Origin: DASRAP01 sp964503275
GTDB lineage: Bacteria > Gemmatimonadota > Gemmatimonadetes > Gemmatimonadales > Gemmatimonadaceae
Direction of reading: 5' to 3'
Length of the DNA: 64,000 nucleotides
NCBI GenBank assembly: GCA_964503275.1
Contig: CAZCZO010000015.1
Location: forward strand, 1-64,000
The notes beneath the pieces were generated by a model that was not told the origin of the DNA, did not search any database, and was given only the letters and a program-made list of their open reading frames with translations. Both the position numbers and the translations under genes were made by a program. The first letter of the stretch is position 1, and the number at the start of each line of letters is the position of its first letter. Shown in pieces: positions 42,549-52,775 of this stretch.

Positions 42549-43878
42549 CATGCACACCCCGACCGGTAGCTCCCGCCGAGCATTCCTCGCGCGGGTCTCG
42601 GCGCTGGTCGCGGCCGGGTCGGTCGCGGGTCCGTTGGGCGCACTGGGCGCTGCGCCGCAGGTGCGGACGGCTACGGCGGGTGGCGACCCACGGTTGGCGG
42701 ATGACGCGACCGCGCGGGACCCCGACTGGGATCGCATCGCCGACCTTTATGGTGCGCCGGCGCGGCCCATCAATCTCGACGGCGGGTTCTTCGGGACGAT
42801 GGCCCGCCCCGTACTCGACGCGCACCTGCGCCACGTGGAGCGCGTCAACCGCAACGGGGCGGTGTTCGCGCGCCGGGAATACCCCGCGATCGAGCTGGCC
42901 GCTCGTGCCGAGGTCGCCGCGTTCGTCGGCGTGAAGCCCAACGAGCTGGTGTTCGCACGCAATGCCACCGAGGCACTGCAGACACTCATCAGTCAGTACC
43001 GGCATGTCGGGGCTGGCGACACGGTGATGTACGCCGACCTCGACTACCCGGCGATGCAGCAGGCGATGAACGCCTTGGCCGCCGAGCGCGGCGCGACGGT
43101 CGCCCGCTTCGACTTCCCTGAGCCCGCGACGCACAGCGGCATCCTCGAGGCCTACGACGCAGCGCTGCGCGCGCATCCCCGCACCAAACTGCTCCTGGTC
43201 ACGCACTGCAACAACAAGACCGGTCTGCTGCATCCGGTGCGCGACATCGTGGGAGTGGCCAAGGCGCGCGGGGTCGATGTCATCTGCGACGCGGCGCACT
43301 CGTTCGGGCAGGTCCCGCTCACGGTCGAGGCGCTGGGCGCCGACTTCGTGGGGCTCAACCTCCACAAGTGGGTCGGCGCACCCGTGGGCATCGCGGCCAT
43401 GGTCATCCGCGAGTCGCGACTGGACGCGATCGCGCGGGCCCACGGCGACCAGACGCCGCTGGATCGCATCGAGGGCCGGCTGCACATGGGCACCACGAAC
43501 TTCGCGGTCACGATGACCGTGCCGGATGCGCTGGCCTTCCAGGCGTCGATCGGCCTCGCGCAGAAGTCGGCGCGCTTGCGCTGGCTGCGCGATCGCTGGG
43601 TGCGCGCCGTGCGGGAGGTCGACGGCATCGAGGTCCTCACGCCCGACGATCCGTCGATGGTCTGTGCGCTCACCAGTGTCCGCGTGCGTCAGGGCACCAC
43701 GCGCCTGCCCGCGGCGGCGGTGGTGCGGACGTTGTACGACGACTTCGGCATCTTCACCGTGGCCCGCAACGGCATCGCCCGGGGCGACGCGGTGCGCATC
43801 ACTCCGACGCTCGCCAACCGACCCGCCGACGTGGACGCCCTTGCGGCCGCCCTGCGCAGCATCGCCTCGCGCAGCTGA
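42532..43878 (+). CDS. Tat-exported class V aminotransferase-fold PLP enzyme
   Basis: The product is 448 aa (442 aa from the ATG at 42550, equally possible). A twin-arginine signal (SSRRAFLARVSALVAAGS) precedes a fold-type I PLP domain. Motifs: INLDGGFFGTMARPVL, FARNATEALQTLI, VICDAAHSFGQVPL with the PLP-pairing Asp, and the Schiff-base lysine in GLNLHKWVGAP. It resembles isopenicillin-N epimerase/cysteine-desulfurase-like proteins; the substrate is unknown. Export of a PLP enzyme by the Tat system means it folds with cofactor before export. It overlaps the barrel gene by 17 nt, and the MATE gene begins 5 nt after it. Confidence 0.87.
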   Translation: MSDPSDMHTPTGSSRRAFLARVSALVAAGSVAGPLGALGAAPQVRTATAGGDPRLADDATARDPDWDRIADLYGAPARPINLDGGFFGTMARPVLDAHLRHVERVNRNGAVFARREYPAIELAARAEVAAFVGVKPNELVFARNATEALQTLISQYRHVGAGDTVMYADLDYPAMQQAMNALAAERGATVARFDFPEPATHSGILEAYDAALRAHPRTKLLLVTHCNNKTGLLHPVRDIVGVAKARGVDVICDAAHSFGQVPLTVEALGADFVGLNLHKWVGAPVGIAAMVIRESRLDAIARAHGDQTPLDRIEGRLHMGTTNFAVTMTVPDALAFQASIGLAQKSARLRWLRDRWVRAVREVDGIEVLTPDDPSMVCALTSVRVRQGTTRLPAAAVVRTLYDDFGIFTVARNGIARGDAVRITPTLANRPADVDALAAALRSIASRS

Positions 43879-43883
43879 CCCGC

Positions 43884-45284
43884 ATGCCCCCACGCGCGTA
43901 CGACCGGAGCATCACCGAAGGCCCCCTCACGCCCGCCGTCTGGAAGTTGGCGTGGCCGACCATGCTCACGAACATCGTGGGCGGCCTCCAGGGCATCATC
44001 GACCATGTCATGGTCGGCCGCATCGTCGGCTTCCAGGGCAACGCCGCCATCGGCGTGTCGTGGCAGATCTGGATCATCATCATCGTCTTCATCTCGTCGC
44101 TGTTCACCGGGATGAGCGTGCTCGTCGCGCGCTTCGTGGGCGCGAACGAGCGCGAGAAGGTCGACCGCACGGTGTACCAGGCCTTCCTCACGGCCATGGC
44201 CCTCTCGGTCCTGGTGATGGCACCGGTGGGCTACTTCCTGGCGCCCACCCTGTTGTCGGTCGTGAACGCCACGCCCGAGGTCACGGCCGAGGCCCTGCCG
44301 TTCCTGCGCGTGATGTTCCTGTTCAGCTCGGGCATGCTGCTGTACTTCATGCTGAGCGGCGCCCTGCGCTCGGCCGGTGACGCCCGCACGCCCATGGTGC
44401 TGGGCCTGGCGATGACCATCCTGAACATCGCGCTCAACGTGGTGCTCATCCGCGGGCTCGGACCCATCCCATCGTTCGGGACCACGGGCGCGGCGATGGG
44501 CACGGTGATGGCGTCGGGTGGCGTCTCGCTCTACGCGCTGATGCGGTTGGTGCGCGGCGGCTGGGTGATCCACTTCCCACGCGGGCAGGGCTACGGGCCC
44601 GACTGGGACATCATCAAGTCGCTGTTCAAGTTCGGCCTGCCCACCGGCATCCAAGGCATCGCGATGAACATCGGCGGCATGCTGATGCTCGCGGTCATCG
44701 GCTCACTGCCGCAGAGCGCCGAGGCGCAGGCGGCCTTCGCGATCGGCTACTCGCAGCTGTTCTCGCTGATCACCTGGACCGCCATGGGCCTGCTCGGCGC
44801 GTCCGCGACGGTCGCTGGCCAGAACCTCGGTGCCGGGCATCCCGAGCGCGCCGTGGAGGGCGTGGCCGCGGCGGCGCGGATGGCGGTGATCGGCGCGCTG
44901 AGCATCGGCGTGTTCTTCCTGCTGATCCCCCAGACCTTGCTGGGGATCTTCGGCGTGAGCGACGAGGCGGTGCTGCGCATCGGGGCGCAACTGCTGCGCG
45001 TGATGAGCGTGTCGGGCATCTTCATCGCGCTGGCGCTCACCTACACCGGTGGTCTGCAGGGCACCGGCGACACCAAGAGCCCGCTGTACATCTCGATCAT
45101 CTCGCAGGTGTTGGTGCCCCTGGGGATCGCCTACTCCCTGCGGGCCGCCGGCCAGCTCACGCCGCTGGGCATCTGGATCGCGATCCTCTGCGGTCACGCC
45201 ACGCGGGCGGGCCTCAGTGCGGTGCGCTTCCGGCAGGGCAAGTGGCGGCACATCCACGTGGACATCGTGCGCAGCACGGGCTGA
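43884..45284 (+). CDS. MATE family efflux transporter
   Basis: The product is 466 aa with about 12 transmembrane segments in two MatE halves. It opens ITEGPLTPAVWKLAWPTMLTN, has GMSVLVARFVGANEREKVDR in the first half and GASATVAGQNLGAGHPERAV at the equivalent place in the second. These proteins export cationic or aromatic compounds by Na+ or H+ antiport, or act as lipid/cell-wall flippases in relatives. The start is 5 nt after the aminotransferase stop, so it probably belongs to the argG-led operon. It converges with serB, 1 nt apart. Confidence 0.94.
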   Translation: MPPRAYDRSITEGPLTPAVWKLAWPTMLTNIVGGLQGIIDHVMVGRIVGFQGNAAIGVSWQIWIIIIVFISSLFTGMSVLVARFVGANEREKVDRTVYQAFLTAMALSVLVMAPVGYFLAPTLLSVVNATPEVTAEALPFLRVMFLFSSGMLLYFMLSGALRSAGDARTPMVLGLAMTILNIALNVVLIRGLGPIPSFGTTGAAMGTVMASGGVSLYALMRLVRGGWVIHFPRGQGYGPDWDIIKSLFKFGLPTGIQGIAMNIGGMLMLAVIGSLPQSAEAQAAFAIGYSQLFSLITWTAMGLLGASATVAGQNLGAGHPERAVEGVAAAARMAVIGALSIGVFFLLIPQTLLGIFGVSDEAVLRIGAQLLRVMSVSGIFIALALTYTGGLQGTGDTKSPLYISIISQVLVPLGIAYSLRAAGQLTPLGIWIAILCGHATRAGLSAVRFRQGKWRHIHVDIVRSTG

Positions 45285-45285
45285 G

Positions 45286-45948
45286 TCAGTCCGTCGTCAT
45301 CCGGTCCCAGAGCTCCGCGAAGCTCGTGACCTCGGCGGCGGCCTGCGCCACCACCGTCGGACGACGCACGAACCCCGAGTACGCCCAGAAGGCATCGACC
45401 ACGCTGCGCAGCTCGGCGTCGGTGCTGCCGTCCCCCACCGCGAGCACCGGCCCCTCGACCGCGCCTACGGCCCGCACCACGGCCGGCTTCCCGCCCGCGC
45501 GGGCCAGGGGCGAGGCCTCGTCGAAGCCCGCGTAGCCCCCGTTGCTGTCGCCGTAGAGGTCCACCGCGTGCACGTCGGCCGTGTCGATGCCCAGCACAGC
45601 GGCCATCGGGAGCAATGCGGCCCTCAGGCCTCCACTCACGATGATCCACCGCACCCCGGCGAGTCGCCCGAGCGCGATCACCTCCCGGGCACCGGGTGCC
45701 AGGTGCGCGATGTACGCATCGGCGAGGGCGACCAGTGCCCGGCGGTCCGGCGCGATGGCCCGCAGACGCGCGCCGTACACCGCTTCGAGCGGGAGCTCAC
45801 CGCGCATGGCGGCATCGGTCTGCGCGCGCACCGTGGCCGCGACCGCCTCGCCGCGCTGCTCCGCGAGCCAGTCCACGCCCTCGATGGCACTCAGCGTGGA
45901 GTCGGCATCGAGGATCACCGTGCGATAGCGCACGCGCAGGCCGCTCAC
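45286..45948 (-). CDS. serB: Phosphoserine phosphatase
   Basis: The product is 220 aa, a HAD-family phosphatase: motif I LDADSTLSAIEGVDWLA with the nucleophile and acid Asp pair and a Glu typical of SerB, motif II IIVSGGL, and motif IV AVGDGSTDAEL. It dephosphorylates L-phosphoserine in the last step of serine synthesis. I chose the GTG at 45948, which overlaps the flavoprotein stop by 4 nt; the upstream in-frame part is not conserved-looking. Its position in one operon with serA, with serC divergent, makes the SerB assignment strong. Confidence 0.9.
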   Translation of the reverse strand: MSGLRVRYRTVILDADSTLSAIEGVDWLAEQRGEAVAATVRAQTDAAMRGELPLEAVYGARLRAIAPDRRALVALADAYIAHLAPGAREVIALGRLAGVRWIIVSGGLRAALLPMAAVLGIDTADVHAVDLYGDSNGGYAGFDEASPLARAGGKPAVVRAVGAVEGPVLAVGDGSTDAELRSVVDAFWAYSGFVRRPTVVAQAAAEVTSFAELWDRMTTD

Positions 45949-47300
45949 AGGATGTTCCCCGGTGCGAGGAGCCCCGCGGGGTCCAGTTCCCGCTTGATCG
46001 CGCGCATCAGGCCGAGCTGCAGCGCGCTGGCCTGCAGCGGCAGCCACTTGGCCTTCACCTTGCCGATGCCGTGCTCGGCGGCGACGGTCCCGCCCATGCC
46101 GACGACCGCGTGCAGCGTCTGCTCGACCACGGCCTCGTAGCGCGCGACCTCGGCGGCATCGCAGGCCACGAAGTTCTGATGCGGATGCCCATTGCCGAGA
46201 TGCCCATACGTCACCGCCCGCGGCACGCCCGCCGCGTCGGCGATCGCGTCCGCGCGGGCGAGCATCTCGGCGGCGCGCGCATACGGCACCGCCCAGTCGG
46301 TCGAGATGCGGCGCCCGCCCTGCGCGAGGAACGGCGCCACGCGCTCGTGCATGGTCGCCGGCACCGCATGCCGGAGCCGCCGCGCCGACTTGAGCGCCGC
46401 GTCGCCATCGAAGATGCGCGCGTCGTCCACGCGCGCCGCGAAGCGCTCGGCCAAGGCGAGCCAGTCCTCGAAGGGCATCGCGTCGGGGCCGGCATGCTCG
46501 AGGTACACCATCGCATCGCCGTCCTGCGCCCAGGACTCGCTGCCGCGCGCGATGCGGAACGACTCGGCGTCGAAGTACTCGAGGCAACGCGGGGCGAGGG
46601 TCTCGCTCCGGCGCGCGGCGACGATGAACGCCAGCGCCTGCGCGGTGGACGGGAACGGCAGTGCCAGCCCCGTCTCGACCTCCGGCCGCGGCAGCAGCGA
46701 CAACTCGGCCGCGAGCACGATGCCCAGCGTCCCCTCGCTGCCGATGAACCAGTCGATGGGATCCTGCGCCGGCGCGTAGCCCACGGTGTTCTTCTCCAGC
46801 GCCGAGCGCCGCAGCTCGATCACCTCGCCCGAGGCCAGCGCGACGGTCAGGCCGATCACGTGCCGCCGCGTCGCGCCGTAGCGCAGCGTGCGGGGCCCCG
46901 ACGCGTTGCAGGCGATCGACCCACCAACGGTGCACTCCTGGTCACTGGTGGGGTCGGGTGCGAAGAACAGGCCCTCGCCCGCGAGCACGCGGTCGAGGTC
47001 GCCCAGCAGCACGCCGGGCTCCACGCGCACCGTCCGCCGCGACCCATCGAGGTCGAGCACCCGGTCCATGGCGCGCGTCGACACCACCACGCCGCGCGCC
47101 GCGATGGACGCACCGGTGGTGCTGGTCTGCGCGCCGGCCATCGTGATGGGCGTTCCGCTGGCGCGCGACGCTGCCAACGCATCGAGCAGCGCGGCGGCGT
47201 CCTGCGCGCGCACGACGCCGTCGGGAAGCATCCACAGCCCCGAGGCATCGCGCGCGTAGGCCGCGCGCACGGACTCGTCACGCTCGATATGCACGGTCAC
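45945..47300 (-). CDS. FAD-linked dehydrogenase, probable D-2-hydroxyglutarate (D-2-hydroxyacid) dehydrogenase
   Basis: The product is 451 aa, a GlcD/D-lactate-dehydrogenase-type flavoprotein. The FAD-binding PCMH domain (about 28-205) holds MAGAQTSTTGASIAARGVVV, the pyrophosphate-binding PDPTSDQECTVGGSIACNASG and the closing FIGSEGTLGIV. The FAD-oxidase C domain follows with VTYGHLGNGHPHQNF and GTVAAEHGIGKVKA, the latter with a conserved His. It sits between serA and serB with 4-nt overlaps. In some Pseudomonas, SerA reduces 2-oxoglutarate to D-2-hydroxyglutarate and a flavoprotein of this family reoxidises it. That role is inferred here from position; D-lactate or glycolate remain possible substrates. 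Confidence 0.85.
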   Translation of the reverse strand: MTVHIERDESVRAAYARDASGLWMLPDGVVRAQDAAALLDALAASRASGTPITMAGAQTSTTGASIAARGVVVSTRAMDRVLDLDGSRRTVRVEPGVLLGDLDRVLAGEGLFFAPDPTSDQECTVGGSIACNASGPRTLRYGATRRHVIGLTVALASGEVIELRRSALEKNTVGYAPAQDPIDWFIGSEGTLGIVLAAELSLLPRPEVETGLALPFPSTAQALAFIVAARRSETLAPRCLEYFDAESFRIARGSESWAQDGDAMVYLEHAGPDAMPFEDWLALAERFAARVDDARIFDGDAALKSARRLRHAVPATMHERVAPFLAQGGRRISTDWAVPYARAAEMLARADAIADAAGVPRAVTYGHLGNGHPHQNFVACDAAEVARYEAVVEQTLHAVVGMGGTVAAEHGIGKVKAKWLPLQASALQLGLMRAIKRELDPAGLLAPGNIL

Positions 47301-48901
47301 CCGTCGAGATGCACGACGCTCGCGCTCTGCACCTCGGGGATCGCCAGCAGGCGCTCGCGCACCTCGTGGCCCGGCACCCCATCGACCGAGATGACGGCGA
47401 GCGCCTCACCACCGGCCGCCAACCGCGCCTGATGATACTCGGCGATGTTCACGCCGAGGTCGCCGAGCAAGGTGCCGACGCGCCCGATGACGCCCGGCAC
47501 GTCGTGGTTGGTGAGCACGATCAAGGTGCCGCGCGGCGCGACGTCAACGTGGAAGCGGCCGATGCGCGTGAGCCGCGGTGGCGCGTCGGCCGCGGCCACG
47601 CCCCCCACGCGCAGCTCCTCCCCGCCGGCACGCACGCGCACCTCGATGGCCCGCGGGTGCGGCGGGTCGCCCCCCTCGGCGACGCTGAGCTCGACGCCAC
47701 GCTGGGCAGCCACGGTCCGCACGTTGATGTAGTTCAGACGGTCGCCGGCCACGACGCCCGACAGCGCGCCCGCGGCCGCGGCCGCCAGCACCAACGACGC
47801 GGCCGCCGAGAACTCGGGGCCCACCTTGATGCTGATCCCCTCGAAGGCCCGGGCCCCGCGGTCGCTGAGCCGCGTGCGGGCCACGGCGGCCGCATGCCGC
47901 GCCAGCGCCAGCGCGGGCCGCACACTGCGCCAGTCGTCGAGTCCCGAGGTGATGTTCACCGAGCGCGAGAGTTCGCCCTCGAGTAAGGCATCGCGCACCG
48001 CCGCGCAGACGTCGATCGCGACATCGCGCTGTGCCTCGATGGTGGAGGCACCGAGGTGGGGGAGCAACAACATGTTCGTGTGCGGACAGTAGGCGTGTTC
48101 GCCCGTCAGCGGCTCGGCCGTGTAGACATCGAGCACCGCGCCGCGCAGCCGTCCACTCGCGCAGGCCTCGCGCAGCGCCGCGTCATCGACGATCCCTCCG
48201 CGGGCCAGGTTGCAGACGATCGCCCCGGCGCGCAGCCGGGCGAGGGCGGCGGCATCGATCAGGCCACGGGTCTCGTCGGTGAGTGGGGTGTGGACCGTGA
48301 CGATGTCGCTCGCCTCCAGCAGGGCCTCGAGCGTCTCCAGGCGGCTCACCCCCATCGCCACGAAGCGATCGCCGGCGATGTAGGGGTCGTAGGCCAGCAC
48401 GGTCACGCCGAACGGCTTGGCGCGCGCCGCGATCGCCGAGCCGATGCGCCCGAGGCCCACGATGCCGAGCGTCCGGCCGCGTAGCTCCCATCCCATCAGC
48501 GCACTGCGCTCCCAACGGCCCTCGTGCATGGAGCGGTCCGCCCGCGGGATGTGCCGCAGCAGCGACAGCAGGGCACCGAAGAACAGCTCGGCCACCGCGA
48601 CCGTGTTGCCGCCCGGCGCGTTGATCACGGCGATGCCCAACTCGGTCGCGACGTCCATCGCGATGTTGTCGATGCCGACCCCGGCCCGGCCCACCACGCG
48701 GAGGCGGCTCCCGGTGCGCAGGACGTCGGCAGAGATCTTCGTGGCCGAGCGGCCGACGATCGCGTCGTAGTCCGCGATGCGCGACAGCAGCTCGGGGACC
48801 GGCAGTGTGGGGACGACGTCCACCTCGAACTCGGGGACCGACGTCAGCAGGGTGACGCCCTCGGGGTCGATCTCATCGGTCACGAGCAGGCGGAGCGGCA
48901 T
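47297..48901 (-). CDS. serA: D-3-phosphoglycerate dehydrogenase, long form with ACT domain
   Basis: The product is 534 aa, the long SerA type. The NAD-binding domain shows GRAGVGIDNIAMDVA, LGIVGLGRIGSAIA (nucleotide-binding), NLARGGIVDDAAL and HLGASTIEAQ with the catalytic His. An intervening ASB-like domain (about 320-450) and a C-terminal ACT domain (about 460-534, LTNHDVPGVIGRVGTLLGDL) follow; the ACT domain usually binds serine for feedback. It oxidises 3-phosphoglycerate to 3-phosphohydroxypyruvate. The ATG at 48901 starts the Rossmann-like N-terminus (MPLRLLVTDEIDPEG). The 175-bp gap to divergent serC holds both promoters. Confidence 0.95.
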   Translation of the reverse strand: MPLRLLVTDEIDPEGVTLLTSVPEFEVDVVPTLPVPELLSRIADYDAIVGRSATKISADVLRTGSRLRVVGRAGVGIDNIAMDVATELGIAVINAPGGNTVAVAELFFGALLSLLRHIPRADRSMHEGRWERSALMGWELRGRTLGIVGLGRIGSAIAARAKPFGVTVLAYDPYIAGDRFVAMGVSRLETLEALLEASDIVTVHTPLTDETRGLIDAAALARLRAGAIVCNLARGGIVDDAALREACASGRLRGAVLDVYTAEPLTGEHAYCPHTNMLLLPHLGASTIEAQRDVAIDVCAAVRDALLEGELSRSVNITSGLDDWRSVRPALALARHAAAVARTRLSDRGARAFEGISIKVGPEFSAAASLVLAAAAAGALSGVVAGDRLNYINVRTVAAQRGVELSVAEGGDPPHPRAIEVRVRAGGEELRVGGVAAADAPPRLTRIGRFHVDVAPRGTLIVLTNHDVPGVIGRVGTLLGDLGVNIAEYHQARLAAGGEALAVISVDGVPGHEVRERLLAIPEVQSASVVHLDG

Positions 48902-49062
48902 ACGCAGCAGGCGGGGGCAGATAGGTGGAGAGGTGACGCGCCGGCACGTGGGGGGTCGCGTAGGACACCCCGCGTCGCGCGGCGAGGCCGGGCGTCGTGC
49001 GATGCCGAAGTATGTCCTGCTGACCGCGTGGGCGCCCCGCTGTTTCGGGGAGGACGCGACCC

Positions 49063-49076
49063 TGCTAGCATCCAGC
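49063..49076 (+). promoter_or_regulatory. Extended -10 element next to the serC start codon
   Basis: TGC-TAGCAT (49063-49071) is an extended -10 match, followed by 5 nt and the ATG of serC. Transcription would begin at or a base or two into the start codon, so serC is probably leaderless. No Shine-Dalgarno sequence is present. Confidence 0.5.
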
Positions 49077-50144
49077 ATGCCCCACATCTACAACTTCGCG
49101 GCGGGACCCGCCGCACTCCCCGACCCGGTCCGCGAGCGACTGGCGTCGCTGTTCGCTGTGCCCGACGACTTCGCGCCGTCCCTGCTGGAACAGAGCCACC
49201 GGGGGCCGCGGTTCCTCGACATCGCTGCGCGGCTGCGGTCGTCCTTGCGGCGGCACTTGGGGCTCGACGAGGAGTTCGAGGTCCTGCTCATGGCGGGCGG
49301 CTCACAACTGCAGTTCGCCATGCTGCCCATGAACCTGGCGGCGGGGCAGCCCGTGGCCTACGTGGAGTCTGGGCACTGGAGCGCGATGGCGATCGATCAG
49401 GCCCGCCCGGTCGCCGACGTGCGCGTGGTCTTCAGCGGGCGCCCCAGCAACTTCACGGCCCTCCCGGCCATCGCGGACGTCCCCGGTGATGCGGCCTATC
49501 TGCACTACTGCAGCAACGAGACCGTGCATGGCGTGCAGTTCGCGGCGCCGCCGGCGAGCCCGGTGCCGGTGATCGCGGACCTGTCGTCGGAGCTGTTCTC
49601 GCGACCCTTCCCCTTTGCGTCGCTGGGGGGGCTGTACGCGTGTACGCAGAAGAACCTGGGCATCCCCGGCCTCACGGTGGTGGCGCTGCGCCGCGACCTG
49701 ATCGAGCGCGCGCCGGCGACGCTGCCAGGCATGCTCAGCTACCGCGCCTGGGCGGCGGCCGACTCCATGCCGAACACACCGAGCACGCCGGCGTGGATCG
49801 TCGCGGTCGAGATGCTCGACTGGCTCGAGCGCGAAGGAGGCGTGGCCGCCATGGGCACCCGCAGTGCGCGCAAGGCCGAGACGCTGTACGCCTGCATCGA
49901 CCGGCACGCGCTGTACCGGTGCCCGGTGGACCGGACGGCGCGGTCCCAGATGAACGCCGTGTTCCGACTCGCCGACCCGGCGCGCGAGCCGGCCTTCCTG
50001 GCGGCCGCCGCCGAGGCCGGTCTCGTGGGCTTGGAGGGGCACCGCGCCGTCGGCGGCATTCGCGTCAGCCTGTACAACGCGATCTCGCAGGAGGCGGTGG
50101 ATACATTGGTGCAGTTCATGGACCACTTCGCGGGGCAGGGGTAG
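49077..50144 (+). CDS. serC: Phosphoserine aminotransferase
   Basis: The product is 355 aa, class V aminotransferase fold with the SerC signature start YNFAAGPAALPDPVRERL and SHRGPRFLDIAARLRSSLR. The PLP lysine is in LYACTQKNLGIPGLTVV; the C-terminus has GLEGHRAVGGIRVSLYNAIS. It transfers the amino group from glutamate to 3-phosphohydroxypyruvate. It is divergent from serA and completes a four-gene serine cluster. SerC family members also serve in pyridoxal-phosphate synthesis. Confidence 0.94.
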   Translation: MPHIYNFAAGPAALPDPVRERLASLFAVPDDFAPSLLEQSHRGPRFLDIAARLRSSLRRHLGLDEEFEVLLMAGGSQLQFAMLPMNLAAGQPVAYVESGHWSAMAIDQARPVADVRVVFSGRPSNFTALPAIADVPGDAAYLHYCSNETVHGVQFAAPPASPVPVIADLSSELFSRPFPFASLGGLYACTQKNLGIPGLTVVALRRDLIERAPATLPGMLSYRAWAAADSMPNTPSTPAWIVAVEMLDWLEREGGVAAMGTRSARKAETLYACIDRHALYRCPVDRTARSQMNAVFRLADPAREPAFLAAAAEAGLVGLEGHRAVGGIRVSLYNAISQEAVDTLVQFMDHFAGQG

Positions 50145-50155
50145 GGTCGCGGCTC

Positions 50156-50193
50156 GGCGCGGGCGGACGCTGGTGGCGCGGGCGGACACCGGT
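50156..50193. repeat. Two tandem copies of a 19-bp unit
   Basis: GGCGCGGGCGGACGCTGGT (50156-50174) is followed by a copy with two mismatches (50175-50193), and a partial third start. It lies just after serC in the 149-bp gap before the ArsR-methyltransferase gene. No function is evident. Confidence 0.7.
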
Positions 50194-50276
50194 GGCGCCC
50201 GCGGGGCGGCGCGATACCGATCGCCCACGGCGATGCTCCCCACAGGCCTTGACCCCGCGCCTTCGCGGAACAACCT

Positions 50277-50298
50277 TTCATCCGGATATACGGATGAA
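50277..50298. promoter_or_regulatory. Perfect palindrome over the ArsR-methyltransferase start codon (candidate operator)
   Basis: TTCATCCG (50277-50284), a 6-nt spacer GATATA, and CGGATGAA (50291-50298) form an 8+6+8 exact inverted repeat. The ATG at 50294 lies inside the right arm. The geometry and AT-rich core suit an ArsR-type dimer, suggesting autoregulation. No second copy is seen before ahcY. Confidence 0.65.
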
Positions 50299-51232
50299 TA
50301 CGGCCACCCTCTTCGATCGCGTCGCCGCTGTGGCGGACCCGCTGCGCGCGCGCATCCTCCTCGCCGTCGAGCCGCAGGCGCTCACGGTGTCGGAGCTGCG
50401 CGATGTGCTGCAGTTGCCCCAGTCCACCGTCAGCCGACACCTCAAGACGCTCGCGGACTCGGGGTGGCTGACCACGCGCGAGCACGGGACCTCGAATCAC
50501 TACCGGCTCGACCTGCGCGCGCTCGATGCCGGTGCGCGGCGCGTGTGGCAGTCGATCCGCGACGAGACCGAGCAGCTGCCTGCCGCACAGCAGGATGCCA
50601 CGCGCATCCGCAGCGTGCTGGCCAGCCGCCAGTCCCGCTCCCAGGCGTTCTTCGCGACCGCCGGCGCGCAGTGGGACAAACTGCGCAGCGAGCTCTTCGG
50701 GGCGCGTGCCGAGTTGTTCGCGCTGGCCGGACTGTTGCGTGAGACCGACACGGTCGGAGATCTGGGCTGCGGGACCGGTGCCCTCGCCGAGGTGGTCGCG
50801 CCGTTCGCCGCGTCGGTGGTCGCGATCGATGAGAGCAGCGCGATGCTCAGCGCGGCGCGCGCGCGGCTGCGCCGCTTTGAGCAGGTCGAGGTGCGCCGCG
50901 GCACGCTCGAGGCGCTCCCGCTGGACGACGCGAGTCTCGACGTGGCGTTCATGACCCTGGTGCTCGCGTACGTCGCGGAGCCCGTCCAAGCGCTGGCCGA
51001 AGCACGCCGGGTGCTGCGCGGTCCGCGGAGTCGGCTCCTGGTGGTGGACATGCTGCCCCACGACCGCACCGAGTACCAGCAGACGATGGGGCATATCCGC
51101 CTCGGCGTCTCACCCGACGACCTCACGCAGTGGGCGAACGCTGCGGGCTTCCGCCGCGTTCGTCACCATCCGCTCCCTCCAGCGCCCCAGACCAAGGGGC
51201 CGACCTTGTTCCTCGCGGCGCTCGCCGCCTGA
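50294..51232 (+). CDS. ArsR-family transcriptional regulator fused to a SAM-dependent methyltransferase domain
   Basis: The product is 312 aa. Residues 1-80 are a winged helix of ArsR type (VADPLRARILLAVEPQALTVSELRDVLQLPQSTVSRHLKTLADSGWL) without the Cys metal-binding motif. Residues about 120-312 are a Methyltransf_11-type domain: VGDLGCGTGALAEVV, VVAIDESSAMLSAARARL, DDASLDVAFMTLVLAYV. The methyltransferase fold could serve as a SAM/S-adenosylhomocysteine sensor rather than an enzyme. ahcY follows 26 nt downstream, which supports control of S-adenosylhomocysteine turnover, as known for SahR-type ArsR regulators. No Shine-Dalgarno sequence precedes the ATG, which lies within a palindrome. Confidence 0.9.
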   Translation: MNTATLFDRVAAVADPLRARILLAVEPQALTVSELRDVLQLPQSTVSRHLKTLADSGWLTTREHGTSNHYRLDLRALDAGARRVWQSIRDETEQLPAAQQDATRIRSVLASRQSRSQAFFATAGAQWDKLRSELFGARAELFALAGLLRETDTVGDLGCGTGALAEVVAPFAASVVAIDESSAMLSAARARLRRFEQVEVRRGTLEALPLDDASLDVAFMTLVLAYVAEPVQALAEARRVLRGPRSRLLVVDMLPHDRTEYQQTMGHIRLGVSPDDLTQWANAAGFRRVRHHPLPPAPQTKGPTLFLAALAA

Positions 51233-51258
51233 TCACGCCGTTCCTCTTCCACCATCCC

Positions 51259-52773
<1,515 letters not shown>

Positions 52774-52775
52774 GG

